From positions 1 through 12,745 of the forward strand of contig DAOWKG010000190.1 in the NCBI GenBank assembly GCA_030639985.1: 12,745 nucleotides of DNA. The letters are read 5' to 3'. The notes beneath the pieces were generated by a model, which was not told the origin of the DNA, searched no databases, and saw nothing but the letters and a program-made list of their open reading frames with translations. The translations under genes and the position numbers were made by a program. This document shows, in pieces, positions 6,525 through 12,745 of the stretch. Every line of letters starts with the position of its first letter. Position 1 is the stretch's first letter. The DNA is from Desulfuromonadaceae bacterium (GTDB lineage: Bacteria; Desulfobacterota; Desulfuromonadia; Desulfuromonadales; Geopsychrobacteraceae).

Positions 6525-7640
6525 GTGAAATTATTTGATCCGTTATCTGAAGCAATAAATGCTTCACTTTACTCCCCCGCCGATGTAACGACCGGCTCAA
6601 CCCACGTGCGTGACAGCATTAATCACAAACGGGTTATGAGCATTATTTTGCTGGCGTTATTACCGTGCATACTGATGGCTATCTGGAATAGCGGCTATCA
6701 AGCAAACTTAACTTTAGCTCAGATGTTGGCAGCCGGTCAGATTGACACCCTACCCAGCCTAAGCAATAGCGCCTCTATGTGCAACAATATGCTCAAGGGC
6801 TTGTGGCTATTCCTGCCAATGCTGATTGTAGTGATGATAGTCCAGGCCTTCTGGATGGCTCTTTTTGCTTCGATGCGGAAAAAGACCATCGGTGCCGGAT
6901 TTCTGGTCACCTCAGTTCTGGTTGTCCTCCTGATGCCAGCAACTGCACCGATATGGCAGGTTGCTATTGCAACTTCCTTCGGCGTCGTAATTGGTCGGGA
7001 AATTTTTGGCGGCATAGGGATGAACTTTTTAAACCCAGCACTGCTTGCTTGGGTATTTATGTCCCTCGCCTATCCCGGTTCAATATCGGGCGATGATGTA
7101 TGGACAGCAGTTGATGGTTACTCTGGGGCAACCCCGCTAGCCATGGCACTTACCGATGGCGTCAGCAGCTTGGCCACTCAAGGAATCACTTGGCAAGCAG
7201 CATTTCTGGGAACTATCCCCGGCACCATGGGCGAGACCTCAACCTTGGCCTGCTTGTTCGGTGCAGCAATTTTGTTAATAACTGGCATCGCTTCTTGGCG
7301 CATCATGGTCTCAATCTTGATCGGTGTAGTTGCCTTGTCTTCTATCCTGTGCATGTTCAATCCTGAAGCAATGAGTCCTGCCTGGCACTTGGTTCTTGGT
7401 GGTCTCGCTTTTGGCACCATCTTCCTGGCAACCGATCATTCTGCTTCAGCGATGACGGCTAAAGGACAATGGATCTGCGGCATATTGATTGGCCTATTGA
7501 TTGTAACGGTTCGGGTATTCAACCCGATGATGCCCGAAAGTGTTGGCATCATCATCCTCTTCGGCAGCGTTATGGCGCCATTGGTTGATCGCCTGATCGT
7601 GAACGCACATATCAAGAAAAGGAAGGCAAGCCATGTCTAA
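6525..7640 (+). CDS. nqrB: Na+-translocating NADH:quinone oxidoreductase subunit B
   Basis: 371 residues, starting with GTG at 6525 after GAGGG (6511-6515, 9 nt spacing). This is an integral membrane protein with many hydrophobic segments (for example 37-54, 97-113, 125-139, 252-275 and several near the C-terminus). The family stretch T-H-V-R-D-S-I-N-H-K-R occurs at 26-36. The flavinylation site D-G-Y-S-G-A-T-P-L-A places the covalently bound FMN on T203. NqrB carries the main Na+ path, FMN and riboflavin, and helps bind quinone. It is shorter at the N-terminus than the Vibrio protein as I remember it (about 410 residues), lacking part of the cytoplasmic segment before T-H-V-R-D. No upstream in-frame extension is possible within the 5-nt gap to nqrA. 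Its end overlaps nqrC by 8 bases, implying translational coupling. Confidence 0.97.
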   Translation: MKLFDPLSEAINASLYSPADVTTGSTHVRDSINHKRVMSIILLALLPCILMAIWNSGYQANLTLAQMLAAGQIDTLPSLSNSASMCNNMLKGLWLFLPMLIVVMIVQAFWMALFASMRKKTIGAGFLVTSVLVVLLMPATAPIWQVAIATSFGVVIGREIFGGIGMNFLNPALLAWVFMSLAYPGSISGDDVWTAVDGYSGATPLAMALTDGVSSLATQGITWQAAFLGTIPGTMGETSTLACLFGAAILLITGIASWRIMVSILIGVVALSSILCMFNPEAMSPAWHLVLGGLAFGTIFLATDHSASAMTAKGQWICGILIGLLIVTVRVFNPMMPESVGIIILFGSVMAPLVDRLIVNAHIKKRKASHV

Positions 7641-8406
7641 TGATTCTATTTTTAAAACCTTCCTGGTTGCTTTTCTGCTCTGTGTGGTCTGTTCAGTTTT
7701 GGTCTGCCTGGCAGCTATCGTGCGGATCGATAAGGAAGCATACAACAAGCAACTGGAAATCCGTAAAACTGTCCTTGCTGCTGGTGGTTATCAACAACTG
7801 ATTGATGATGGCGGCAATATTGATGAGCTCTTTACTGCTAACGTCGAGTTGAAGTTGGTTGACTTGGCTACCGGCGAATACACAACTGCCGTTGATGTCG
7901 CAACCTATGATCAAAAAGAAGCAGCAAGCAAGCCAGAGTCATCGGTTAAAATTCCTGCTGATCTCGACCTTGCCAGCATTGGTAGCCGCGCCAAATATGC
8001 CGCTATTTATGTTGACAAAAAGGGTGCAACCATCCTGCCGATTCGTGGTGCGGGTATGTGGGGGCCAATGTACGGCTACATCGCTATTGCAGCGGATGGA
8101 ACAACCGTTAACGGTTTTACCTTCTACCAGCATGCTGAGACTCCGGGGCTTGGTGCCGAAGTTGACAATCCTAACTGGAAGAAACAATGGACGGGCAAGC
8201 AGGTGTTCAAAAGTTCAGGCGCGCTCGCCCTTAAAGTTGTTAAAAAAGGTAAATACAAGGCTGACGCTGCCGATGCTGTCAATACGGTTGATGGTATTGC
8301 CGGGTCAACAGTTACCGGTGATAAGGTCCATGGCATTATCCGCTACTGGTTTGGCGAGCATGGTTTTGCCCCATTCCTGGCCAAACTTAAAGCAGAGAGA
8401 GGTTAA
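7633..8406 (+). CDS. nqrC: Na+-translocating NADH:quinone oxidoreductase subunit C (FMN-binding)
   Basis: 257 residues. One N-terminal membrane segment (about 9-30) anchors a periplasmic FMN-binding domain. Family landmarks are [11 protein letters not shown] at about 139-149, [10 protein letters not shown] at 167-176, and [13 protein letters not shown] at 220-232. The covalent FMN acceptor should be T226. The usual ApbE recognition pattern is D-x-x-S/T-G-A/S-T; here the S/T position is Ala (A223), so the core reads AGST instead of SGAT. ATG 7633 lies inside the end of nqrB and is preceded by GGAAGG at 7621-7626. NqrC passes electrons from the NqrDE iron centre to NqrB FMN. nqrD starts 2 nt after its stop. 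Confidence 0.96.
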   Translation: MSNDSIFKTFLVAFLLCVVCSVLVCLAAIVRIDKEAYNKQLEIRKTVLAAGGYQQLIDDGGNIDELFTANVELKLVDLATGEYTTAVDVATYDQKEAASKPESSVKIPADLDLASIGSRAKYAAIYVDKKGATILPIRGAGMWGPMYGYIAIAADGTTVNGFTFYQHAETPGLGAEVDNPNWKKQWTGKQVFKSSGALALKVVKKGKYKADAADAVNTVDGIAGSTVTGDKVHGIIRYWFGEHGFAPFLAKLKAERG

Positions 8407-8408
8407 TC

Positions 8409-9023
8409 ATGGCAAAAGCAAAAGACGCCCTGCTCGATCCGTTATTTAATAACAATCCGATTGCCTTACAAATTTTGGGTATCTGTTCCGCACTGGCAGT
8501 TACCAACAAAATGTCAACGGCGTTGACGATGACCGTTGCAGTTATTTTGGTTACAGCGTGCTCCAATGCGGCAATCAGTGCTATCCGCAACCATATTCCC
8601 AACAGTATCCGCATCATCGTCCAGATGACCATTATTGCAACCTTGGTTATCATCATCGACCAGATGCTCAAAGCTTACCTCTATGAGATGAGTAAAGCAC
8701 TGTCGGTTTACGTTGGTCTGATTATTACCAACTGTATCGTCATGGGACGTGCCGAAGCTTACGCGATGAAAAATCCCGTCGGCTTAAGTCTTCTTGATGG
8801 TATCGGTAATGGTCTCGGATACGGTGCCGTATTGCTGGCAGTAGGTTTTGTCCGCGAGTTATTCGGTTCTGGAAAACTCTTCGGGTTCACTATCCTTAAC
8901 ACCGTTAATGATGGTGGTTGGTATGTCACTAATGGCCTGATGCTGCTTGCTCCCAGTGCCTTTTTCCTAATCGGCTTCATCATCTGGGGTTTGCGTACCT
9001 GGAAGCCTGAACTCCAAGAATAG
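8409..9023 (+). CDS. nqrD: Na+-translocating NADH:quinone oxidoreductase subunit D
   Basis: 204 residues, about six predicted membrane helices, typical of the NqrD/RnfE family. The N-terminus [21 protein letters not shown] matches NqrD. Two conserved cysteines are present: C26 in L-G-I-C-S-A-L-A and C109 in [12 protein letters not shown]. With the two equivalent cysteines of NqrE they ligate the iron centre (a 2Fe-2S cluster in published structures) that carries electrons across the membrane from NqrF to NqrC. GAGAGG just before the nqrC stop serves as ribosome-binding site. The start lies 2 nt after nqrC, consistent with translational coupling. Confidence 0.96.
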   Translation: MAKAKDALLDPLFNNNPIALQILGICSALAVTNKMSTALTMTVAVILVTACSNAAISAIRNHIPNSIRIIVQMTIIATLVIIIDQMLKAYLYEMSKALSVYVGLIITNCIVMGRAEAYAMKNPVGLSLLDGIGNGLGYGAVLLAVGFVRELFGSGKLFGFTILNTVNDGGWYVTNGLMLLAPSAFFLIGFIIWGLRTWKPELQE

Positions 9024-9034
9024 GAACCGAAGCA

Positions 9035-9643
9035 ATGTCAGATTATTTCATGATTTTCTTTAATTCAGTTTTTATCGATAACATCGCCCTAACCTTCTTT
9101 CTTGGCATGTGTACCTTTATTGCCGTCTCGAAGAAGGTAAGTACTGCGATTATGTTGAGCGCGGCGGTTATTGCAGTCGAGCTAATTACCGTTCCAGTTA
9201 ACAACCTGCTGTATACCTTTCTATTAAAAAAAGGGGCGCTGGCATGGGCGGGTTATCCAAACCTTGACTTAAGCTTTCTCGGTCTCATCTGCTACATCGG
9301 TGTTATCGCTGCTATTGTACAGATCCTGGAAATGGCTCTGGATAAGTACTTTCCAGCACTCTACAACGCACTGGGGATTTTCCTCCCATTGATTACCGTT
9401 AACTGTGCAATTTTGGGTGCGGTATTATTCATGGCCGAGCGTGACTACAATGTTGCTGAGAGTGCTGTCTATGGCGTCGGAGTTGGTGTTGGCTTCGGAC
9501 TAGCCATTTGTTTCTTAGCAGGCATCCGCGAAAAGCTGGTCTACAGTGATGTTCCCAAAGGCTTACGTGGCGTCGGGGTAACATTTATCATCGTCGGCTT
9601 GATGGCTATGTCATTCAAGGCCTTTTCCGGACTGCAATTTTAA
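9035..9643 (+). CDS. nqrE: Na+-translocating NADH:quinone oxidoreductase subunit E
   Basis: 202 residues, about six membrane helices, the NqrE/RnfA family. It is the inverted-topology partner of NqrD. The N-terminus [18 protein letters not shown] and the segment [14 protein letters not shown] provide the metal-ligating cysteines C26 and C124. [17 protein letters not shown] is a family signature. AGGA about 9 nt upstream of the ATG serves as ribosome-binding site. It sits 11 nt after nqrD and 37 nt before the chosen nqrF start. Confidence 0.96.
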   Translation: MSDYFMIFFNSVFIDNIALTFFLGMCTFIAVSKKVSTAIMLSAAVIAVELITVPVNNLLYTFLLKKGALAWAGYPNLDLSFLGLICYIGVIAAIVQILEMALDKYFPALYNALGIFLPLITVNCAILGAVLFMAERDYNVAESAVYGVGVGVGFGLAICFLAGIREKLVYSDVPKGLRGVGVTFIIVGLMAMSFKAFSGLQF

Positions 9644-9680
9644 TAGCAGAATAACCAGATACTAAAGATTGGATGATAGT

Positions 9681-10913
9681 ATGGATTTCACACTTATAAT
9701 AGCCGGTTGCACCATGTTCACCGTGGTTATTCTTGCTTTGGTTGCCCTTATCCTGGTAGCCCGCAAGAGCCTGGTACCAAGCGGTGATATACACTTTTTT
9801 ATTAACGATGACGACAGCAAGACGATCGTCACCAAGCCTGGTGGCAAACTCCTGGGAGCCTTAGGAGATCAAGGCATTTTTATCCCTTCTGCCTGCGGTG
9901 GCGGTGGTACTTGTGGCCAATGTCATGTCCATGTTTATGAAGGTGGCGGCGACATCCTACCGACCGAAACCGGTTTTATCACTAAACGTCAGGCACGTGA
10001 AGGCTTACGCCTTGGCTGTCAGGTTGGGGTTAAACAGGACATGAAGCTCGGCATCCCGGCCGAAATCTTCGACATCAAGAAGTGGGAATGTACCGTTCGT
10101 TCCAACGACGGCAAAGCTACCTTCATTAAAGAACTGATTGTTGATCTTCCCGAGGGTGAAGATTGCGATTTCCGGGCAGGTGGTTATATTCAGATCGAAG
10201 CTCCAGCCCACGAAATCTCTTATTCAGAATTTGATATTGAAGACGAGTACCGCGAGGATTGGGATAATTTTGACATTTGGCGCTTTAAGTCAATCGTTAA
10301 AGAGCCGATTATGCGCGCCTACTCGATGGCCAGTTATCCTTTAGAAAAAGGGATGATCATGCTCAACGTCCGGGTTTGCCCACCACCTCCAAATGTACCA
10401 GACGCACCTCCAGGGCAAATGTCGTCATTTATATTCAACCTTAAGCCTGGCGATAAAGTTACTATCTCCGGCCCTTACGGTGAGTTCTTTGCCCGTGAGA
10501 CCGAGAACGAAATGGTCTTCATCGGTGGTGGAGCAGGTATGGCTCCAATGCGCTCACATATTCTTGATCAACTGTTGCGGCTTAATACTGATCGCAAGAT
10601 GACCTATTGGTATGGAGCACGTAGCCTTAAAGAGATGTTCTACGTCGATGAACTGAATGAGCTGCAAGATAAGTATCCTAACTTCAAATGGTTCTGTGCC
10701 CTTTCAGATCCAGTCCCGGAAGATAACTGGACTGGGCCGACCGGCTTCATTCACGATGTCCTTTATGATCTCTACATAAAAGATCATGAAGCTCCAGAAG
10801 ATTGCGAGTACTACATGTGTGGTCCGCCTCTGATGGCCAACGCTGTCACCAATATGCTGCTAGAGCAAGGTGTAGAGCGTGAAAACATCATGTTTGATGA
10901 CTTTGGTCCCTGA
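9681..10913 (+). CDS. nqrF: Na+-translocating NADH:quinone oxidoreductase subunit F (NADH dehydrogenase, FAD/2Fe-2S)
   Basis: 410 residues from ATG 9681, close to the usual 407-408. An in-frame TTG at 9669 would add four residues, but the family N-terminus (short leader, then a membrane anchor at about 5-26) fits 9681, with GGA at 9671-9673 upstream. The ferredoxin-type 2Fe-2S domain has C72, C78, C81 ([12 protein letters not shown]) and C113 (L-G-C-Q-V). The FAD site is R212-A-Y-S. The NADH-binding part has [10 protein letters not shown] at 281-290, Y-W-Y-G-A-R-S at 309-315 and C380-G-P-P. The C-terminus F-D-D-F-G-P is typical. NqrF oxidises cytoplasmic NADH and starts the electron path FAD to 2Fe-2S to NqrDE iron to NqrC FMN to NqrB. 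No clear terminator follows. Confidence 0.97.
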   Translation: MDFTLIIAGCTMFTVVILALVALILVARKSLVPSGDIHFFINDDDSKTIVTKPGGKLLGALGDQGIFIPSACGGGGTCGQCHVHVYEGGGDILPTETGFITKRQAREGLRLGCQVGVKQDMKLGIPAEIFDIKKWECTVRSNDGKATFIKELIVDLPEGEDCDFRAGGYIQIEAPAHEISYSEFDIEDEYREDWDNFDIWRFKSIVKEPIMRAYSMASYPLEKGMIMLNVRVCPPPPNVPDAPPGQMSSFIFNLKPGDKVTISGPYGEFFARETENEMVFIGGGAGMAPMRSHILDQLLRLNTDRKMTYWYGARSLKEMFYVDELNELQDKYPNFKWFCALSDPVPEDNWTGPTGFIHDVLYDLYIKDHEAPEDCEYYMCGPPLMANAVTNMLLEQGVERENIMFDDFGP

Positions 10914-10931
10914 TTAAATTGTGAGGTGAAG

Positions 10932-10959
10932 TTGTAATTCACGGTATGTATGCTAATAT
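10932..10959 (+). promoter_or_regulatory. Candidate internal promoter before the ferritin-like gene (extended -10)
   Basis: TTGTAA (10932-10937) and TAATAT (10954-10959) are separated by 16 bp, with TGC before the -10 box (TGCTAATAT, an extended -10). This would start transcription near 10966, about 30 nt before the ferritin-like ATG, allowing expression independent of nqrA-F. Confidence 0.4.
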
Positions 10960-10969
10960 TTATATACAT
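10946..10969. promoter_or_regulatory. 24-bp imperfect palindrome over the -10 box (candidate operator)
   Basis: ATGTAT (10946-10951) mirrors ATACAT (10964-10969) around the self-complementary centre AATATT, with 9 of 12 half-site positions matching. The palindrome covers the candidate -10 box and start site, where a repressor would act. The sequence is AT-rich, so chance is possible. I do not assign a regulator. Confidence 0.35.
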
Positions 10970-10996
10970 TGTTTTGATCAGTAAAGGAGAAGTCTA

Positions 10997-11452
10997 ATGC
11001 CATACGGACAAGCAAAAGAAATACTCGATTATGCCCGTGTATATCATCGCCGGGTGGGTGAATTTTATCAGCAGTTGAAGGATAAAAATGAGAGTGCCAG
11101 AGTCAAAATGCTCCTCGATTACCTGGTACGCCATAAAGCTCACCTCGATAAAGCACTTGGTGATTTTGAAGATGAGACTAAATCGAAGGCACTCGAAGCC
11201 TGGTATCAGCATTCACAGGAGCAATGCCTATTTGCTCCCCTAGATGCGGCTCAGTATTCTGCAGATATGACCGTAGAAGAGGTTTTAGCACTGGGTGCCA
11301 CCCTTGATAGCTGCCTGCTGGCATCCTATAAGGGGATGGTAGATACTGCAAGCACCCCTGAGTGTCGCGAAATCTTTGAGAATTTATTGCTGATGGAAGA
11401 GCAGGAAAAACATAAATTAGCCAGGATTGCTCTCGAAATTGACAATATGTAA
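10997..11452 (+). CDS. Small ferritin-like (rubrerythrin-type fold) protein in the nqr locus
   Basis: 151 residues, nearly all helical, arranged as four helices with the spacing of a rubrerythrin/ferritin-like bundle: A about 5-28 (I-L-D-Y-A-R-V-Y-H-R-R-V-G-E-F-Y), B about 33-56 (L-L-D-Y-L-V-R-H-K-A-H-L), C about 92-115 and D about 124-147 (E-N-L-L-L-M-E-E-Q-E-K-H-K-L-A). The two ExxH iron motifs of classical rubrerythrins appear here as H46-x-x-H49 and Q136-x-x-H139, and the helix-C acidic residue may be D104. A diiron site is therefore uncertain. There is no rubredoxin-type Cys4 domain, signal peptide or membrane segment, so the protein is probably cytoplasmic. AAGGAG (10984-10989) lies 7 nt before the ATG. 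The gene sits between nqrF and apbE, nqrM. Iron delivery to, or oxidative protection of, Na+-NQR is my inference from position. Confidence 0.8.
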   Translation: MPYGQAKEILDYARVYHRRVGEFYQQLKDKNESARVKMLLDYLVRHKAHLDKALGDFEDETKSKALEAWYQHSQEQCLFAPLDAAQYSADMTVEEVLALGATLDSCLLASYKGMVDTASTPECREIFENLLLMEEQEKHKLARIALEIDNM

Positions 11453-11455
11453 ATC

Positions 11456-11473
11456 TTTCCTGATCACAGGAAA
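11456..11473 (+). terminator. Short perfect hairpin just upstream of the main terminator
   Basis: TTTCCTG (11456-11462) pairs with CAGGAAA (11467-11473) across a 4-nt loop (atca). It starts 4 nt after the ferritin-like stop and ends 5 nt before the strong terminator stem. No T-run follows. It may stabilise the 3' end or act with the next hairpin. Confidence 0.45.
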
Positions 11474-11477
11474 ACTA

Positions 11478-11507
11478 AAGCCGCATCTATTTGATGCGGC
11501 TTTTTTA
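11478..11507 (+). terminator. Strong rho-independent terminator between the ferritin-like gene and apbE
   Basis: AAGCCGCATC (11478-11487) pairs perfectly with GATGCGGCTT (11493-11502), with a 5-nt loop and a run of six T from 11501 to 11506. This is the textbook intrinsic terminator form. It ends about 12 nt before the apbE ATG at 11519, which leaves almost no room for a new promoter or ribosome-binding site. Confidence 0.9.
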
Positions 11508-11518
11508 TTGGCGTAATA

Positions 11519-12565
11519 ATGAAACGCTTGGTTATTATCGTAATAGTTCTGTTGTCCTTGACCGGAATGACAGTCTATTTGAACCAGCATTCGACCACAG
11601 CTGGTCAATTAGTCTCCATTGACGGCGCCACTATGGGGACCAGTTACCATATTAAACTGGTAGCCGCTGATGATTGGACTGTTGGTATCGATGAGTTACA
11701 GGCAAAGATTAAATCACGCCTTGCCGCTATTGACGCTAAAATGTCGACATTTAAGCCTGACTCAGACATTTCCCGCTTCAATTCAAATGGTGGTGACACC
11801 TGGATTACAATAACGCCGGAAACAATGTTGGTCGTGAATACAGCTCACAAAATTAGCACATTAACTACCGGTAGTTTTGATATAACGGTAGGCAAACTGG
11901 TAAATCTTTGGGGTTTTGGTCCAACTGTTAACATTGCCGCCATGCCAGATCCAAACATGATAGAAACCTTGCGGTCGCAATCGGGGTATCGTAAACTACA
12001 AATACAACAGACTCCGCCGGCATTACGAAAAACGAGTAAAGAGCTTTATCTCGATCTTTCAGCAATTGCTAAGGGGTATGCCGTTGATGCGGTGGCAAAA
12101 TTGTTATTGGCACATAATGTTACCAACTTCTTAGTTGAAATTGGTGGGGAGATAATTACCCATGGGAACAAGTCTGAGCAACACCCTTGGGTAATCGGGA
12201 TCGAATCGCCCCAAGTTGAACAACATGTTGTCCGCAAACGGCTCCACCTTAATAATGTAGCAATGGCAACCTCTGGTGACTACCGTAACTATTTTGAACA
12301 TGAAGGGGTTAGATATTCACATACTATTGACCCCGAGACCGGTTATCCGATAAAACATCGACTGGCATCTGTTACAGTAATAGATAGTTCGTGCATGCGG
12401 GCAGACGCTATCGCCACAGCAATAACGGTGATGGGGGAAGACAAGGGGCTGGCTTTTGCCGAAGCGCAAAAAATAGCTGTATTTATGTTAGTTAAGAGCG
12501 ACAATGGGTTTATTGAAAAACAGAGTACGGCATTTAATGCTTATCTAGAAAAGACAGAGGATTGA
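11519..12565 (+). CDS. apbE: FAD:protein FMN transferase (flavinylates NqrB/NqrC)
   Basis: 348 residues, the usual ApbE length. A hydrophobic N-terminal segment (about 4-20) directs export, but there is no lipobox cysteine, so this ApbE seems anchored by an uncleaved or non-lipidated signal. Many ApbE proteins are lipoproteins. Family motifs include G-A-T-M-G-T-S-Y at 36-43, F-K-P-D-S-D-I-S-R-F-N at 78-88, G-S-F-D-I-T-V-G-K-L-V-N-L-W-G-F at 118-133, L-D-L-S-A-I-A-K-G-Y-A-V-D at 178-190, V-E-I-G-G-E at 206-211, A-T-S-G-D-Y at 250-255, H-T-I-D-P-E-T-G-Y-P at 268-277, and the Mg-binding A-D-A-I-A-T-A around 296-301. It transfers FMN from FAD to threonine in SGAT-type sites in the periplasm. No Shine-Dalgarno is visible before the ATG, which follows the terminator closely, so expression probably depends on read-through. 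nqrM starts 3 nt after its stop. Confidence 0.95.
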   Translation: MKRLVIIVIVLLSLTGMTVYLNQHSTTAGQLVSIDGATMGTSYHIKLVAADDWTVGIDELQAKIKSRLAAIDAKMSTFKPDSDISRFNSNGGDTWITITPETMLVVNTAHKISTLTTGSFDITVGKLVNLWGFGPTVNIAAMPDPNMIETLRSQSGYRKLQIQQTPPALRKTSKELYLDLSAIAKGYAVDAVAKLLLAHNVTNFLVEIGGEIITHGNKSEQHPWVIGIESPQVEQHVVRKRLHLNNVAMATSGDYRNYFEHEGVRYSHTIDPETGYPIKHRLASVTVIDSSCMRADAIATAITVMGEDKGLAFAEAQKIAVFMLVKSDNGFIEKQSTAFNAYLEKTED

Positions 12566-12568
12566 CCA

Positions 12569-12745
12569 ATGGAAATGCTTATCCCGACAATAATAATCTT
12601 TTTATTAGCCTTTATCGGGCTATCAATTGGTATTATTTGTGGCCGCAAAGGCCCTTCTGGCACTTGCAGCAGTAGTAGTAATCAAGGGGCATTGATTGAT
12701 ATCGATTGCCTCTGCGGTTCAGCTGACACCTGCACTATCGAAGCA
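12569..12745 (+). CDS. nqrM: NqrM-like Na+-NQR maturation protein (DUF539), 3' truncated by window end
   Basis: 59 residues are visible and the frame is still open at the window edge. An N-terminal membrane helix (about 4-24, L-I-P-T-I-I-I-F-L-L-A-F-I-G-L-S-I-G-I-I-C) is followed by a short basic turn (G-R-K-G-P) and a Cys-rich tail with C33, C47, C49 and C55, plus C24 at the helix end. NqrM proteins have the same layout (one helix, then Cys-rich tail with a G-S-C-G-G...I-D/E-C-x-C-D pattern) and are needed to assemble the iron centre of NqrD/NqrE. Here the segment after C33 is a run of four serines, not the usual Gly-rich stretch. AGAGG (12556-12560) lies 8 nt before the ATG, inside the end of apbE. 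A second ATG at 12575 is possible. Position behind apbE in an nqr locus strongly supports the call. Confidence 0.8.
   Translation, partial: MEMLIPTIIIFLLAFIGLSIGIICGRKGPSGTCSSSSNQGALIDIDCLCGSADTCTIEA

Noticed and set aside
7859..8449. 196-codon + strand frame inside nqrC/nqrD
   Set aside because: An out-of-frame shadow of nqrC running into nqrD; composition rich in Ser, Leu, Arg and Pro with no ribosome-binding site.
9669..9680. TTG start at 9669 for nqrF
   Set aside because: It adds four residues not typical of NqrF, while ATG 9681 gives the family N-terminus and has GGA at a suitable distance.
5179..10913. Rnf complex (RnfC/D/G/E/A/B) as the identity of the six-gene operon
   Set aside because: The first gene is NqrA-like without 4Fe-4S motifs, the last is NqrF with 2Fe-2S and FAD/NADH domains, and apbE and nqrM follow. 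This is the Na+-NQR set.
10926..10942. GTGAA/TTCAC hairpin after nqrF as a terminator
   Set aside because: Stem of only 5 bp with a 7-nt loop and no T-run; it is not a convincing terminator, so read-through from nqrF is expected.
1..12745. CRISPR arrays, tRNA genes, insertion sequences, integrases or toxin-antitoxin pairs
   Set aside because: I looked on both strands and saw no regularly spaced repeats, cloverleaf-like segments, transposase motifs or small paired toxin genes.

Overview
The window looks like a chromosomal segment of a Gram-negative, probably marine or anaerobic bacterium of the Desulfuromonadota/deltaproteobacterial type. That placement is inference, from the overall protein flavour, the moderate GC content by eye, and a small membrane protein with a DUF4124-like tail. 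The sequence holds no rRNA gene or other taxonomic marker. Gene density is high, there are no recognisable insertion sequences, integrases, tRNAs or CRISPR arrays, and most genes are conserved housekeeping or energy-metabolism genes.

Left part (1-4766): a 5'-truncated gene on the + strand encodes a protein with a C-terminal fibronectin-III-like domain and converges on comM/yifB (Mg-chelatase-like AAA+ ATPase). comM lies downstream of trxB (thioredoxin reductase) on the - strand, and an 11-bp-stem hairpin separates the convergent pair. Divergent from trxB is a small single-span membrane protein with a DUF4124-like C-terminus. It converges on a nitrilase-superfamily amidase gene, and a degenerate TTAA-bounded palindromic element lies between the two.

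Right part (4767-12745): a gene-free leader of about 410 bp is followed by a complete Na+-translocating NADH:quinone oxidoreductase locus, nqrA-B-C-D-E-F. Next come a small ferritin-like protein gene, a strong rho-independent terminator, apbE (the FAD:protein FMN transferase that flavinylates NqrB and NqrC) and the start of nqrM (a Cys-rich maturation factor, cut by the window end). The window therefore holds the pump and its two known maturation factors. NqrA-F form the complex. ApbE attaches FMN to Thr in NqrB (T203) and NqrC (T226). NqrM is needed for the iron centre at the NqrD/NqrE interface, whose Cys ligands are visible.

The points most worth a second look are the ferritin-like protein embedded in the locus, whose ExxH metal motifs are changed to HxxH and QxxH; the altered flavinylation motif of NqrC (AGST instead of SGAT); and the strong terminator ending only about 12 nt before the apbE start codon, which suggests attenuated or read-through expression. 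I see no wholly new multi-gene system. The novelty candidate is the ferritin-like gene as a possible third accessory factor of Na+-NQR.
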